A stretch of 64,000 bases of DNA, from contig JAEOTA010000018.1 of NCBI GenBank assembly GCA_016840085.1, forward strand, positions 140,888 to 204,887. The letters are read 5' to 3'. Each line of letters starts with the position of its first letter. Position 1 is the stretch's first letter. Under the pieces are notes generated by a model. That model had not been told where the DNA came from. It worked only from the letters and a program-made list of their open reading frames with translations, and searched no databases. The DNA is from Promethearchaeota archaeon (lineage in GTDB: Archaea > Asgardarchaeota > Lokiarchaeia > Sigyniarchaeales > SOKP01). The position numbers and the translations under genes were made by a program. Shown here in pieces: positions 36,152 through 44,956 of the stretch.

Positions 36152-37225
36152 TTAAATTGATTTTTCAACTATTCTTAATTTGCTTTTCGCGCCAATCATA
36201 TTAAACTCACTGGGGCTGATTTCAATGTCTTTGCCTGTTAAGGCATTCACGATTGTTGCTGTTAAAATGCCCCAAGGACAGATAGAGTTTTTCAACTCTT
36301 CCGGTTCCATATAAGAGCGAACTGTAGCTGTTGAACAATTGAAAGATTCCACAGTTAATTCATTTTCAGATATCCATTTTACTTTTAATTTCTCTGCCAA
36401 ACCTATTTCAGTAAATTTCTTCATCGCAATTTCTAGAGCTTCATTTAGATTAAACTTTTTTAACTCATCTAGATCGAGCCCAATCTGTTCAGAATATCTT
36501 TCTAGAAATTCATATGTTTTAGGAAATACATATTTATATAAAACAGGCGTTCCAACTAATTCTTTTGCACTTCCCTCATATCCAAATGTAATTCCATGTA
36601 ATATCATAGCAACTCCATGAAGATTTGTTTGTTTTGTTGCTTCTCCATAAGTTTTGAATTTAAAAGCTTTTACTATTGCAAAAAGGATTAAGCCGATTAA
36701 AACTGAAAGAATTAACGACAATAGATAATTTGGTATTAATTCTGGTGTAGGAATCCCAACCGAAGGATTAACAAAAAAATAAAAATCAATATTACTAGTA
36801 AAATAAGCTAATGCCCATCCAGCAAATCCAATAGGCCCAAGAATCTTTCCATATTTATAAATAAAATCTTTTTTATATCTAGCAATTACAAACTTAATTG
36901 TAAATAAAAAAAATGCAATGATCCCCCCAAGAAAAGTATGCCAAAAAATAGTTGTAATAAAAAAATCACTAAAACCATCCGGATTCAATCTTGGTATTAC
37001 AGCAAAATAAATACATAAAGCAGAAAGTAAATAAAAAGTGGTTGCAGCAATCCACCCAAACCTCTTATGTGCTTTAACTTCTAATAATGTTAATTCCTTT
37101 AAATCTCTAATATATGAAATCCCTATGAATGCATTAGCAAGGGCTAAGCCGAAGCCCACTGTTGAGAGATATATCATAAAGTGATTAAGAAATATCATTT
37201 GATCAAATGTTAATTGAAATATCAT
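36152..37225 (-). CDS. Membrane protein with conserved-Cys C-terminal domain
   Basis: A 357-residue protein with about five membrane helices in residues 1-190 (about 10-37, 52-78, 86-115, 122-145, 165-190) and a soluble C-terminal domain. His residues near helix ends (H15, HKRFGW, FWHTF) could bind haem, but this is speculative. The C-terminal domain has CSTATVRSYM and SICPWGILTATIVNALTG, resembling ligand-binding V4R/hydrocarbon-binding-type domains only loosely. It begins 43 bases upstream of the corrinoid gene start on the same strand, so it may belong to that operon. Confidence 0.68.
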   Translation of the reverse strand: MIFQLTFDQMIFLNHFMIYLSTVGFGLALANAFIGISYIRDLKELTLLEVKAHKRFGWIAATTFYLLSALCIYFAVIPRLNPDGFSDFFITTIFWHTFLGGIIAFFLFTIKFVIARYKKDFIYKYGKILGPIGFAGWALAYFTSNIDFYFFVNPSVGIPTPELIPNYLLSLILSVLIGLILFAIVKAFKFKTYGEATKQTNLHGVAMILHGITFGYEGSAKELVGTPVLYKYVFPKTYEFLERYSEQIGLDLDELKKFNLNEALEIAMKKFTEIGLAEKLKVKWISENELTVESFNCSTATVRSYMEPEELKNSICPWGILTATIVNALTGKDIEISPSEFNMIGAKSKLRIVEKSI

Positions 37226-37354
37226 TCTTTAATTTCACCTTAAGTTGATTTATTTTAAAAGAAAAATCTTTCAGTTATGGAATACTAATAAAAGAATATT
37301 TACCTATATACCATTTTTATATATAAAATTAATGCTTAAGAGAAAAAACTAAAT

Positions 37355-38458
37355 TTATTTTACTTGGAGAAATATGTTAAAACAGATATCTTGTATTTTT
37401 TGAAATATATTCAAATCTTCAACTTTTCCTATCATAACTAAAACAATATTATTAAAATTTATACAGATTGTAGTTATTTTCTCTCCGCCAATAGAACTAT
37501 TAAATAATACCCTATTATATATTTCTTCGCTCAATTTTTTTGAAGAAGTTAATACACTAATGGTTTCAGGAATATAATCAGTGCAATCATATTCTTCATC
37601 AAATAATTTGGCGTAGATTATTTTTCCCAATAAATCTACAAGGTATATTTGTTTAATCTTAGGATCCCAAATTAGTTTTTCAAATATTTCTGCGATTTTT
37701 TTAGGTTTCTTAACGTATTTATCCTTAGTTTTAAAAAACTCTAAATCCAAAAACTCATTTTCGATATTCTCTGATAATTGATATTGTTTCACTATTAGAA
37801 TCTTCTTTCTTATCTCTACAAGTATATTTTCATTCCTCACAGTAGTTAATAAAATCCAATTTACATTCTCATTGAGATTATTTTGGTATAAAAATTGAGC
37901 TGAATTAACAATCAATGGAATGAGAAAACTTAGTTTTCCTTTATTAACAAATTGTTTTGCATGTATATAAAAAACATGTCCTGCTTTTGGTTCAAGAAAT
38001 ATGACAGATTTAAATATTCCTCCCTTATCAATTTGGCGAATAGATGACATTAATGTATTTAAACCGTGAGCAAAGAGAATTTCTTCTAACTCTTTATTAA
38101 AACTAGTAAATTTTGTAACTTCACCATCAAATTCTTTATTAAGCGGTTCTTTAAACATCTTCGTGAAGCTTTCCATTATATCATGAACAATTGAATGTAG
38201 AAATTCTATTAATTCTTCATTTTTACTTGTTACGACAAAAGTAAGTTTTTGCACATAAGTAGACCATTTTTCAAAAATTATATTAGTTTCCTTTAATTTT
38301 AAGGCTTTAATATCTTCTCCCCTTTCCACACTCACAAAGCTATCTAAAGCTGATAAAAAACCACTAATTAAGTCATCATCACTAGTTTTACTAATATTTT
38401 CTGAATGCCAACTATATAATAACTGACCTGATTCATTGATGATAAATAAGTCATCCAT
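37355..38458 (-). CDS. Longin/roadblock-like protein, possible small-GTPase partner
   Basis: A 367-residue cytoplasmic protein. Residues 1-115 show a longin-like strand/helix order: LFIINESGQLLYSWH, DLISGFLSALDSFV, NIIFEKW, LTFVVTSKNEEL, then paired helices. Residues 265-367 show a second, similar unit (IYLVDLLGKIIYAKLF, ISVLTSS, TTICINFNNIVLVMIG), like roadblock/LC7 or longin folds. The middle (120-260) also alternates strands and helices. Asgard genomes are known for many such domains that act with Ras-like GTPases. No GTPase is present in this window. The fold is assigned by pattern only. Confidence 0.6.
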   Translation of the reverse strand: MDDLFIINESGQLLYSWHSENISKTSDDDLISGFLSALDSFVSVERGEDIKALKLKETNIIFEKWSTYVQKLTFVVTSKNEELIEFLHSIVHDIMESFTKMFKEPLNKEFDGEVTKFTSFNKELEEILFAHGLNTLMSSIRQIDKGGIFKSVIFLEPKAGHVFYIHAKQFVNKGKLSFLIPLIVNSAQFLYQNNLNENVNWILLTTVRNENILVEIRKKILIVKQYQLSENIENEFLDLEFFKTKDKYVKKPKKIAEIFEKLIWDPKIKQIYLVDLLGKIIYAKLFDEEYDCTDYIPETISVLTSSKKLSEEIYNRVLFNSSIGGEKITTICINFNNIVLVMIGKVEDLNIFQKIQDICFNIFLQVK

Positions 38459-38675
38459 GATAATATTAAAAATGATTTTAAATTAAATGAATATGATGTT
38501 TTTTATAACTTTAATCTAATATCTTACAATCAGAAGAATTTAATATTAACTATAAAGTAATAAATTCTAATTAATTAAAAAGTAAAACCAATTATTATAT
38601 AAAATTACTAAGAATTACTTAATTTTTAATAGATATAAGAGATTTTCCCTATTAATAATAAATTGGTAACTACAT

Positions 38676-40178
38676 ATGGATAAAAAAAAGATTCCAATTA
38701 TTGTAGGAGCAGCACAGTTTACACAACGTAAAGGTACTTCCAAACCTTTAGACCCACTTAGTTTAATGGTTAAAACCAGTCTACATGCTATCAAAGATAC
38801 GGAAGCAGAAAATTTAGTAGAGTATGTTGATGCAATTTACATGATAAATATTAATTCATGGTCGTATGAGGATGCACCAGGAGAACTTTCTGCAAAACTG
38901 GGTATAAAAACTGTTGAAAAGATATATTTGCCTGATGGGGGGCATTCGCCTCAGATGTTGGTAAATAGAGCCGCAAAAGATATAACCTCTGGTAAACAGA
39001 GCTGCATTTTAATTGTTGGGGGCGAGGCTGCATATTCCATATTTAAAACTTTTAAAAATCAGCAACCGCAACATTGGCCAGAAAAGAAAGACCCAAAATA
39101 TATAGAACAAAAGCTATTTGAATATACCAATGAATTTGAAAAAAAATATGGATTTAGGTGGGCACTACTCACATACGCTATTTTCGAAAGTGCATTGCGT
39201 TCATCCTCTGGACGAAGTCCTAAGGAGCATAGAATGTACCTAGGAAAACTCTTTGAACAATTTTCTAAGTATGTTGAAAAAAATTCTTTTAGTTGGACCC
39301 AACACCCCTATAATGCAGAAGAAATTATAACTCCCACTCCTGAGAATCGTTATATAGAATATCCATATACAAAACGTATGTGTGCAAACTTTTTTGTAGA
39401 TCAATCTGCTTCTGTTATAATTACAAGTGAAGAAATTGCTAAAATGCTTAATATAGAATGCAATAAATGGGTATATTTAATGGGAGGAGCAGACTTGCAT
39501 AATATACCTAAAGTTATTCGACGCCCACGACTTGATACCTCTCCTGCGGTAAAAGAAGCATCTCGACTTGCTTTAGAGCAAGCAGGGCTCACACTTAAAG
39601 ATATAGATGCTTTTGATTTGTATAGCTGCTTTCCTTCTATAGTGGAGATAATTATGAATGAACTGGGGATAAGTGAGGAGGATCCTCGTGATTTGACAAT
39701 TACAGGAGGCCTTCCATATTTCGGAGGGCCGTTAAGCGTTTATTCTTTACATGCAATTGTTAAGGCTGTAGAATTAATTCGTAATAATCCTTCCTTAAAA
39801 ATAATGATTGTGGCAAATGGAGGATATAACACGATACAATCCATTGGAATTTATGGTTCTAAAACCCCTAAAATCCTTTGGGGTGTACGTGATGACTCTA
39901 AAATACAAGAATCTATTCTAGAAAAATCTTTACCTCCACCAGTTGAAAAGGCGAATGGCCTACTTACTATTGAAGGATATACAATTATTTATAATCGCGA
40001 AGGTCAACCAGAACGCGGAATTTTGATTGGAACTCTTGAAAATGGGCATCGTACACTCGCCATTATGAATGGGACAAGCCTACTTTTAACTCTAGAAACT
40101 CAAGAACTAGTCGGAAGAACTTTTATGATTCAGTATGATTCCAATGTTGATAGAAATATAGTTATCTCTATAGATTAA
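38676..40178 (+). CDS. Thiolase-like protein type 1 (TLP1-like) with C-terminal extra domain
   Basis: A 500-residue thiolase-fold protein. It starts IPIIVGAAQFTQRKG, and the nucleophile region reads IYLPDGGHSPQMLVNRAA, without Cys. The region of the GHP His reads GLPYFGGPLSVYS. Residues about 420-500 form a beta-rich extra domain (GLLTIEGYTIIYNREGQPERGI), typical of the TLP1 group. No DUF35 gene is adjacent. TLP1 proteins have no well-defined reaction; a CoA-ester binding or lyase role is possible. It is a single gene between the longin-like protein and cassette 2. Confidence 0.85.
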   Translation: MDKKKIPIIVGAAQFTQRKGTSKPLDPLSLMVKTSLHAIKDTEAENLVEYVDAIYMININSWSYEDAPGELSAKLGIKTVEKIYLPDGGHSPQMLVNRAAKDITSGKQSCILIVGGEAAYSIFKTFKNQQPQHWPEKKDPKYIEQKLFEYTNEFEKKYGFRWALLTYAIFESALRSSSGRSPKEHRMYLGKLFEQFSKYVEKNSFSWTQHPYNAEEIITPTPENRYIEYPYTKRMCANFFVDQSASVIITSEEIAKMLNIECNKWVYLMGGADLHNIPKVIRRPRLDTSPAVKEASRLALEQAGLTLKDIDAFDLYSCFPSIVEIIMNELGISEEDPRDLTITGGLPYFGGPLSVYSLHAIVKAVELIRNNPSLKIMIVANGGYNTIQSIGIYGSKTPKILWGVRDDSKIQESILEKSLPPPVEKANGLLTIEGYTIIYNREGQPERGILIGTLENGHRTLAIMNGTSLLLTLETQELVGRTFMIQYDSNVDRNIVISID

Positions 40179-40341
40179 TTAACTATTTTCTTGAAATTTG
40201 AGAATAATTCCTAAAATATTTTCATAAAACATGTTTGTTATATTTAAATTATTATTCCTTTTTTTAAACGCAAAATGAGTATCTTTTCAAATTAATAAAA
40301 AAAAAATTTTGTAAAATAGTATTTTTAATTTCTTCGATTTT

Positions 40342-40851
40342 TCACTCTTCTTTCTTATTAAGTTCAATGCTAGGATCTTCAATAGGTTCATAATGATCAA
40401 TGTCTAACCATTGACCTTTTCTTTCTTTAGCCCAAACGACCTTTAAAGGCATTCCAATATACACTGAACGAAAATCGATTTCAGGTGGGAGGTTATGTAA
40501 CCACACTGTATCTGCACCGTCTTGGCGAACTGCTATTATTGGACGTGGTTTCTCTCGCAATTTATCGTTTGGGTCATATGTGGCCGATGCAGTAGCAACT
40601 GAAGCAGTCTCAGGTAATCTGACCCATTGATCGGGTTTAACTAGGCATCTACCGCAGATTAATCTAGGCGGGAACGATACTGTATTACACGATCTGCATT
40701 TCAAACCTAAGATGAGTCCATCTTTTAATCCCTTCAGAAAAACTTTTGTTCTTGATAAATTGAATTTATATTTATATAATGCAAGATTCCAGCTCCCAGG
40801 CATCGTTTTTGTTCTTTTATATTCCTTTTTAATATATTCTGGTAATGGCAT
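40342..40851 (-). CDS. DUF35 zinc-ribbon/OB-fold protein (cassette 2, second)
   Basis: A 169-residue DUF35 protein, counterpart of the one at 24786. Zinc ligands are C52, C55, C66 and C69 in CRSC and ICGRC. The N-terminal YIKKEYKRTKTMPGSWNL matches YIKEEYVRTRTMPASWYL in the other cassette. The OB-fold ends VVWAKERKGQWLDID. It is the last gene of the leftward operon, 14 bases after the type B thiolase-like gene. Confidence 0.88.
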   Translation of the reverse strand: MPLPEYIKKEYKRTKTMPGSWNLALYKYKFNLSRTKVFLKGLKDGLILGLKCRSCNTVSFPPRLICGRCLVKPDQWVRLPETASVATASATYDPNDKLREKPRPIIAVRQDGADTVWLHNLPPEIDFRSVYIGMPLKVVWAKERKGQWLDIDHYEPIEDPSIELNKKEE

Positions 40852-40865
40852 TTTTTTATCTTACC

Positions 40866-42107
40866 TCACTTGAATTTTCTTTGTGGCTCATCAGACATGA
40901 CCACATGGGTAATTAAATTAATAGACCCTCCCCAACCGTGTCCTACTGCAGTATGAATCGTTTTAGGTACTTGATTACCAGCCTTTCCCATGATTTGTAG
41001 AGCTGCTTCAGCGGGTCTTTCCATGGCAGAAGCTCCAATTGCATTGGTAGAATTAACACCTCCAGAACAATTTATGGGTAATTCTCCATTAAACGCAGTA
41101 ACTCCATTTCTATAAGCTTCTGGAGCGGTATTTTCTTCAAAAAGCCCAATTCTTTCAACCCACATCAATTCTTGGTTTGGAAATGGAGAATAAACTTCTG
41201 CATAATCAATCTCTTTATTAGGAAAAGAAATTCCTGCTTGACCATATGCAACTTCAGCTGATTTCATTGCTCCTAGTTGCTCACACGGATCAACCTGTCC
41301 AGCACCTCCACAATCAATTCCTATAATAGCTGATTCATTGCTATAACTAGCAACACCGTTAATATAAACAGGAATATCTACTATTTGTCTTGCTTTTTCT
41401 TCGGTTGTAATTAACATGGCACAAGCTCCATCAGAAGTTGGACATACCATCCCAAATCTTAAAGGATATGATATATATGGAGTATCTAATACATCCTCTA
41501 TAGTAATTGTTGGCATTTTTAAATGAGTCCACCAATTTTTTGCAGCATTTCTTCTATTTTGGACAACTACTCGGGCGAGATCTTCTTCTGTTGCTCTACT
41601 CCGTCTCATATAATTCATAGCTTGGTAAGAAGCAACTCCTATCGCTGCTCCTGCACCAAAATTAGCTAGCAATCTATCATAAGTATACCCAATATAAGGA
41701 AAAATTGAGAACTCACCTAAACCTACTGATCCTAAACCTACCGAAGTATCACCACACGATTGTTGTTCAAAACCAACTACCAAAACCATATCATGTATTC
41801 CTGATGCGACGCTATAGTATCCAGCGATAGTAACAGACCCACCTGTTGTTCCTCCGGTAGTTACTCTTAACATTGGTTTATTATAAGCAGCCATATGATC
41901 CCCCATCCACAACTCAGGTATATTAGCACCTTCAAAAGCAGGCATGTTACCATTTACGAGCGCATCTATATCCTTCCAATCTACATTAGTTTTCTTCAGA
42001 CAGTCTTCTATAGCTTCGTTTACTAGTTCCGCCATATTGACATCTGATCGTTTTGAAGCATGCTCGCTAAAACCACAGCTTATTATTGCTGGTTGTACTT
42101 TTGACAT
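40866..42107 (-). CDS. Thiolase-fold protein, type B (cassette 2), no catalytic Cys
   Basis: A 413-residue counterpart of the protein at 23519, sharing long identical blocks (for example FSEHASKRSDV and CSGGVNSTNAIGAS). The cysteine position is G86 in RVTTGGTTGGSVT; the His motif has Asn. The conservation of these unusual residues in both copies shows they are not random decay. It directly abuts the type A gene (stop and start adjacent). Differences between copies are concentrated in the middle (about 120-180), where substrate specificity may differ. Confidence 0.85.
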   Translation of the reverse strand: MSKVQPAIISCGFSEHASKRSDVNMAELVNEAIEDCLKKTNVDWKDIDALVNGNMPAFEGANIPELWMGDHMAAYNKPMLRVTTGGTTGGSVTIAGYYSVASGIHDMVLVVGFEQQSCGDTSVGLGSVGLGEFSIFPYIGYTYDRLLANFGAGAAIGVASYQAMNYMRRSRATEEDLARVVVQNRRNAAKNWWTHLKMPTITIEDVLDTPYISYPLRFGMVCPTSDGACAMLITTEEKARQIVDIPVYINGVASYSNESAIIGIDCGGAGQVDPCEQLGAMKSAEVAYGQAGISFPNKEIDYAEVYSPFPNQELMWVERIGLFEENTAPEAYRNGVTAFNGELPINCSGGVNSTNAIGASAMERPAEAALQIMGKAGNQVPKTIHTAVGHGWGGSINLITHVVMSDEPQRKFK

Positions 42108-43244
42108 TTATTTCTCACCTCCTTCTAACACAAATAATACATTATTTTGAGCACAAAAACCTATTTGCCCGGTGGCAACAGCTTTTTTAACATCAGATAT
42201 TTGGTGTCCTTCTGCTTCGCCTCGGATTTGCTTAGCTGCTTCTACTATTCTTGTCAAACCACATGCACAAGGTGTGAAAGCGCTCATAGCTCCTCCAGAA
42301 GGATTTAAAACAGGACCATCATTTAATAAATATACACCTTTCCCCTTTTCACATAAACCAGTTGCTTCAGCTAAAATCACCTCTTCACATGCTGTATGCC
42401 CAAATATTTCAGCTACATCAATTTCATTTTTTGGATCATTTATTTCGGCTAGTTTGTACGCTTTTTCAGCAGCTTTTTCCATTGAAACACTAACGCTTAA
42501 ATCTCTGTCACCTAAATAATATGTCTCTTGACAATGTCCAACGCCAGTTATCCATACTGGATTTTCTGTAATTTTTAAACTTTGTCTTTCTGGAGCAAGA
42601 ATTAATGCAGTAGCACCATCACAAAGCATTGGATACATTAATTCCCTTAAAGGGGCACTTAAAACTTTGGAATTTAAAATGTCTTGAACGGTTATGCCGG
42701 CTTTCTGAGCATCTGGTAAAGCTAGGAGATTTTTAGATGAATTTTTTAAATTGTGTACAGCAATCTTCGCGATATCTTCTTCGGGGACTCTATAAGTTTT
42801 CATATAGGATTTCATTTGAAGTCCACCTGCAGTATATGGATTCAATAGATTAATTTGTCTATCGAATGTAGGATCTGTTTCCAAAATTCTTGCTATCTCA
42901 TAAGGGAAGCAAGAAGGCATGCTAAATCCGTAAATCATAGCCAACTTATGATTCCCAGAAAGAATCCTATATAAACCATACAATGCTGCATAAGCACCAT
43001 CCATTTCTACTTTACTTTCATCTTTCATGTATGCTCCACCTGCTTCCACTTTGAATGTGTTCGAAATTGTCTTACCATCGTAATAGTCGTTAGTGCACGA
43101 GACTACTGTTGTAATATCTTTTCGTTTTAATTTTGCAGAATTTAAAGCGCCTTTTACAGCAGTGTATATCATTTCATATGGGCTCATCATCGCATCCAAC
43201 TCAGGTTTTACTTGATAATAACCTACTATTCCTACTTTTTCCAT
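42108..43244 (-). CDS. Thiolase-fold protein, type A (cassette 2), no catalytic Cys
   Basis: A 378-residue counterpart of the protein at 22374. The cysteine position is G83 in SKVEMDGAYAALYG, and the GHP region reads GAMSAFTPCACG. Shared blocks include TNDYYDGKTISN and ETYYLGDRDLS. ATG 43244 starts two bases after the DUF35 stop. As in cassette 1, this type is always followed by type B, supporting a hetero-oligomer. Confidence 0.84.
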   Translation of the reverse strand: MEKVGIVGYYQVKPELDAMMSPYEMIYTAVKGALNSAKLKRKDITTVVSCTNDYYDGKTISNTFKVEAGGAYMKDESKVEMDGAYAALYGLYRILSGNHKLAMIYGFSMPSCFPYEIARILETDPTFDRQINLLNPYTAGGLQMKSYMKTYRVPEEDIAKIAVHNLKNSSKNLLALPDAQKAGITVQDILNSKVLSAPLRELMYPMLCDGATALILAPERQSLKITENPVWITGVGHCQETYYLGDRDLSVSVSMEKAAEKAYKLAEINDPKNEIDVAEIFGHTACEEVILAEATGLCEKGKGVYLLNDGPVLNPSGGAMSAFTPCACGLTRIVEAAKQIRGEAEGHQISDVKKAVATGQIGFCAQNNVLFVLEGGEK

Positions 43245-43246
43245 TG

Positions 43247-43726
43247 CTATACACCTCCAAATGGTTCAAATCCTTGAATGTCTTGCGGACGACCCATAGG
43301 ATTATTTGCCCATACTACTTTCACCTTCATCTCCTCCCTTATATCTTCACCATTTACATTAATAATAGGTACTATCATGGCAGTATCAGCACCATCTAAT
43401 TGAACCAACCCAACTATTACACCATCTTTGCGTATTCTAATTTTCCTTTCTGAAATAATATAATTTGTCACAGTAAAGTTTTTTAAAGTTCCAATTTCAG
43501 GTAAATCTACAAAATCTTCTGATTTTGCAAAACATATTCCACATCTATTTCTTGGTGGTACCATGACTCTACCACACTTGGAGCATTTTGTTCCAATAAA
43601 TTTCTTGTTTTTCAAGCTTTCGAAGAATGCATCCATTACTAAGCCAACCCAAAAGTTAAACTCGGCACGTACTATACCACTTGTAATAAAAACATCTTTA
43701 TCTTCTTTTAATATATTTTTTGAAAT
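43247..43726 (-). CDS. DUF35 zinc-ribbon/OB-fold protein (cassette 2, first), probable AUU start
   Basis: DUF35 protein, counterpart of that at 21897. The first ATG (43636) would give 129 residues and lose the docking helix. The frame stays open upstream and encodes ITSGIVRAEFNFWVG, matching LIRAEFNFWVG of the paralogue. No ATG, GTG or TTG occurs in this part before a stop at 43742-43744. ATT at 43726 lies about eight bases after AGGTG, and gives 159 residues against 153 in the paralogue. In that numbering zinc ligands are C48, C51, C62 and C65. It is the first gene of cassette 2. Confidence 0.82.
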   Translation of the reverse strand: MSKNILKEDKDVFITSGIVRAEFNFWVGLVMDAFFESLKNKKFIGTKCSKCGRVMVPPRNRCGICFAKSEDFVDLPEIGTLKNFTVTNYIISERKIRIRKDGVIVGLVQLDGADTAMIVPIINVNGEDIREEMKVKVVWANNPMGRPQDIQGFEPFGGV

Positions 43727-44106
43727 GATTATTTCACCTAATTACATTAAAAAAATTTGTTAATAATGTAGTTTAGGAATTTTGCTATTTATATGTTCAT
43801 GAAGTAATTTAAAAAATGATCATATATCATAAAAAATTTTTCAGTAATTCGATTTCATATGATCTAGGACTCTTATTTATGAAAATAAATAAGATTACAA
43901 AAAAAAATCTAAAAATCCTTATGTTTTTCATAGATATCATTTATTTTTTTAAAAAAATATCACAAAAAAAAAGCTTAAATATAAATTCTATTATAAAATT
44001 GTTGTAAAAATTTAATAAATAAAGCTATAAGTGTCAATTTTTCAAATTAGGTTTTTTTTACTATGTCTAAACTAATAATTTAAGATAAGAAAGAGGTGTC
44101 ATTTCT
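43727..44106. other. AT-rich spacer with a promoter candidate
   Basis: A 380-base spacer between divergent genes. Apart from a purine-rich stretch followed by CTTAAATATAAAT at about 43974-43986, which looks like an archaeal BRE/TATA element for the rightward gene, I see only low-complexity AT sequence. The 63-codon frame at 43816-44007 is Lys/Ile/Phe-rich, lacks a ribosome-binding site, and is regarded as chance. Confidence 0.4.
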
Positions 44107-44808
44107 ATTTCTCAAGATGAAATGAAAGAATTAACAGAAAATCTTGATGAAAAAATAGTACAAAATTTACAAGAAAAAGTTTCCGAATATTCTGCTAAAA
44201 TTAATGAACTTGCAGAAACTCTATCAAAAAAAAGTGAAGAATTAGAAAATCTGACAAAAAATCATAGTGATTTAAATTCTAAATTAGAAGAAGCAGAATT
44301 AAATTTAGAAAATAAAGCGAGTGAACTTAATAAATTAAATTCGGAGATTTATGATTTAAAGAAGACTGTTTCTTTACAAGAGGACGAAATTAATAAATTA
44401 AATACAGAAGTTAACGAATTGAAACAAAAAAATGAGGAACTAACCAATACACTCCAAGAAAAAGAAAAGAAAATAAAAGAATTAAACGATGGACTTACAG
44501 ATAAAGAAAATCAAATCAAGGAACAAAATGATAGACTAACAGATAAAGAAAAAGTTATTGATGAACACAAAGCTAAATTAGAACAAGCTGAAGCAGAATT
44601 AGAAAAAGCTAAAATAGAATTATCAGAGTTGAAACCTCAGGAACCGACAATATATACAAGTGAAGAAAGATTGATTTGCCCGCGCTGTGGTGCAAAAGGG
44701 AAAGATTTAAAATCTGAAGAAGATAAAAGTAAAGTACTTGGATACGTTGGACATAGTCCTCTTTACGCTAAGAAGAATGTATGTAAAAAGTGTGGTTATG
44801 ACTTCTAA
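44107..44808 (+). CDS. Coiled-coil protein with C-terminal zinc ribbon, probable AUU start
   Basis: A protein of about 233 residues. Residues 10-180 are a long charged heptad-repeat helix with near-repeats (LNDGLTDKENQIKEQ, then QNDRLTDKEKVIDEH), predicting a coiled coil. The C-terminus has a zinc ribbon: LICPRCGAKG and VCKKCGYDF. GAGGTG at 44093-44098 is eight bases before ATT 44107 but 23 bases before the first ATG (44122), so AUU is the better-supported start. With ATG the product would be 228 residues. It is likely a cytoplasmic rod-shaped adaptor; the partner is unknown. Confidence 0.75.
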   Translation: MSQDEMKELTENLDEKIVQNLQEKVSEYSAKINELAETLSKKSEELENLTKNHSDLNSKLEEAELNLENKASELNKLNSEIYDLKKTVSLQEDEINKLNTEVNELKQKNEELTNTLQEKEKKIKELNDGLTDKENQIKEQNDRLTDKEKVIDEHKAKLEQAEAELEKAKIELSELKPQEPTIYTSEERLICPRCGAKGKDLKSEEDKSKVLGYVGHSPLYAKKNVCKKCGYDF

Positions 44809-44956
44809 TTAAATTATTTTATTTCTTTTTTAATCTATTTAACCTATACTTTATTTTACAATTAAAATTAAATAGAAAAAAATTTAGATAGCTTTTTTAC
44901 TTCTAAAAAAGAAGATATAAACAATGTTAATTTTTATTTGTAAAGTGAGATAAGAG

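Noticed and set aside
43816..44007. 63-codon open frame in the 43.7-44.1 kb spacer
   Set aside because: Low-complexity Lys/Ile/Phe sequence without ribosome-binding site or motif, as expected by chance in AT-rich DNA.
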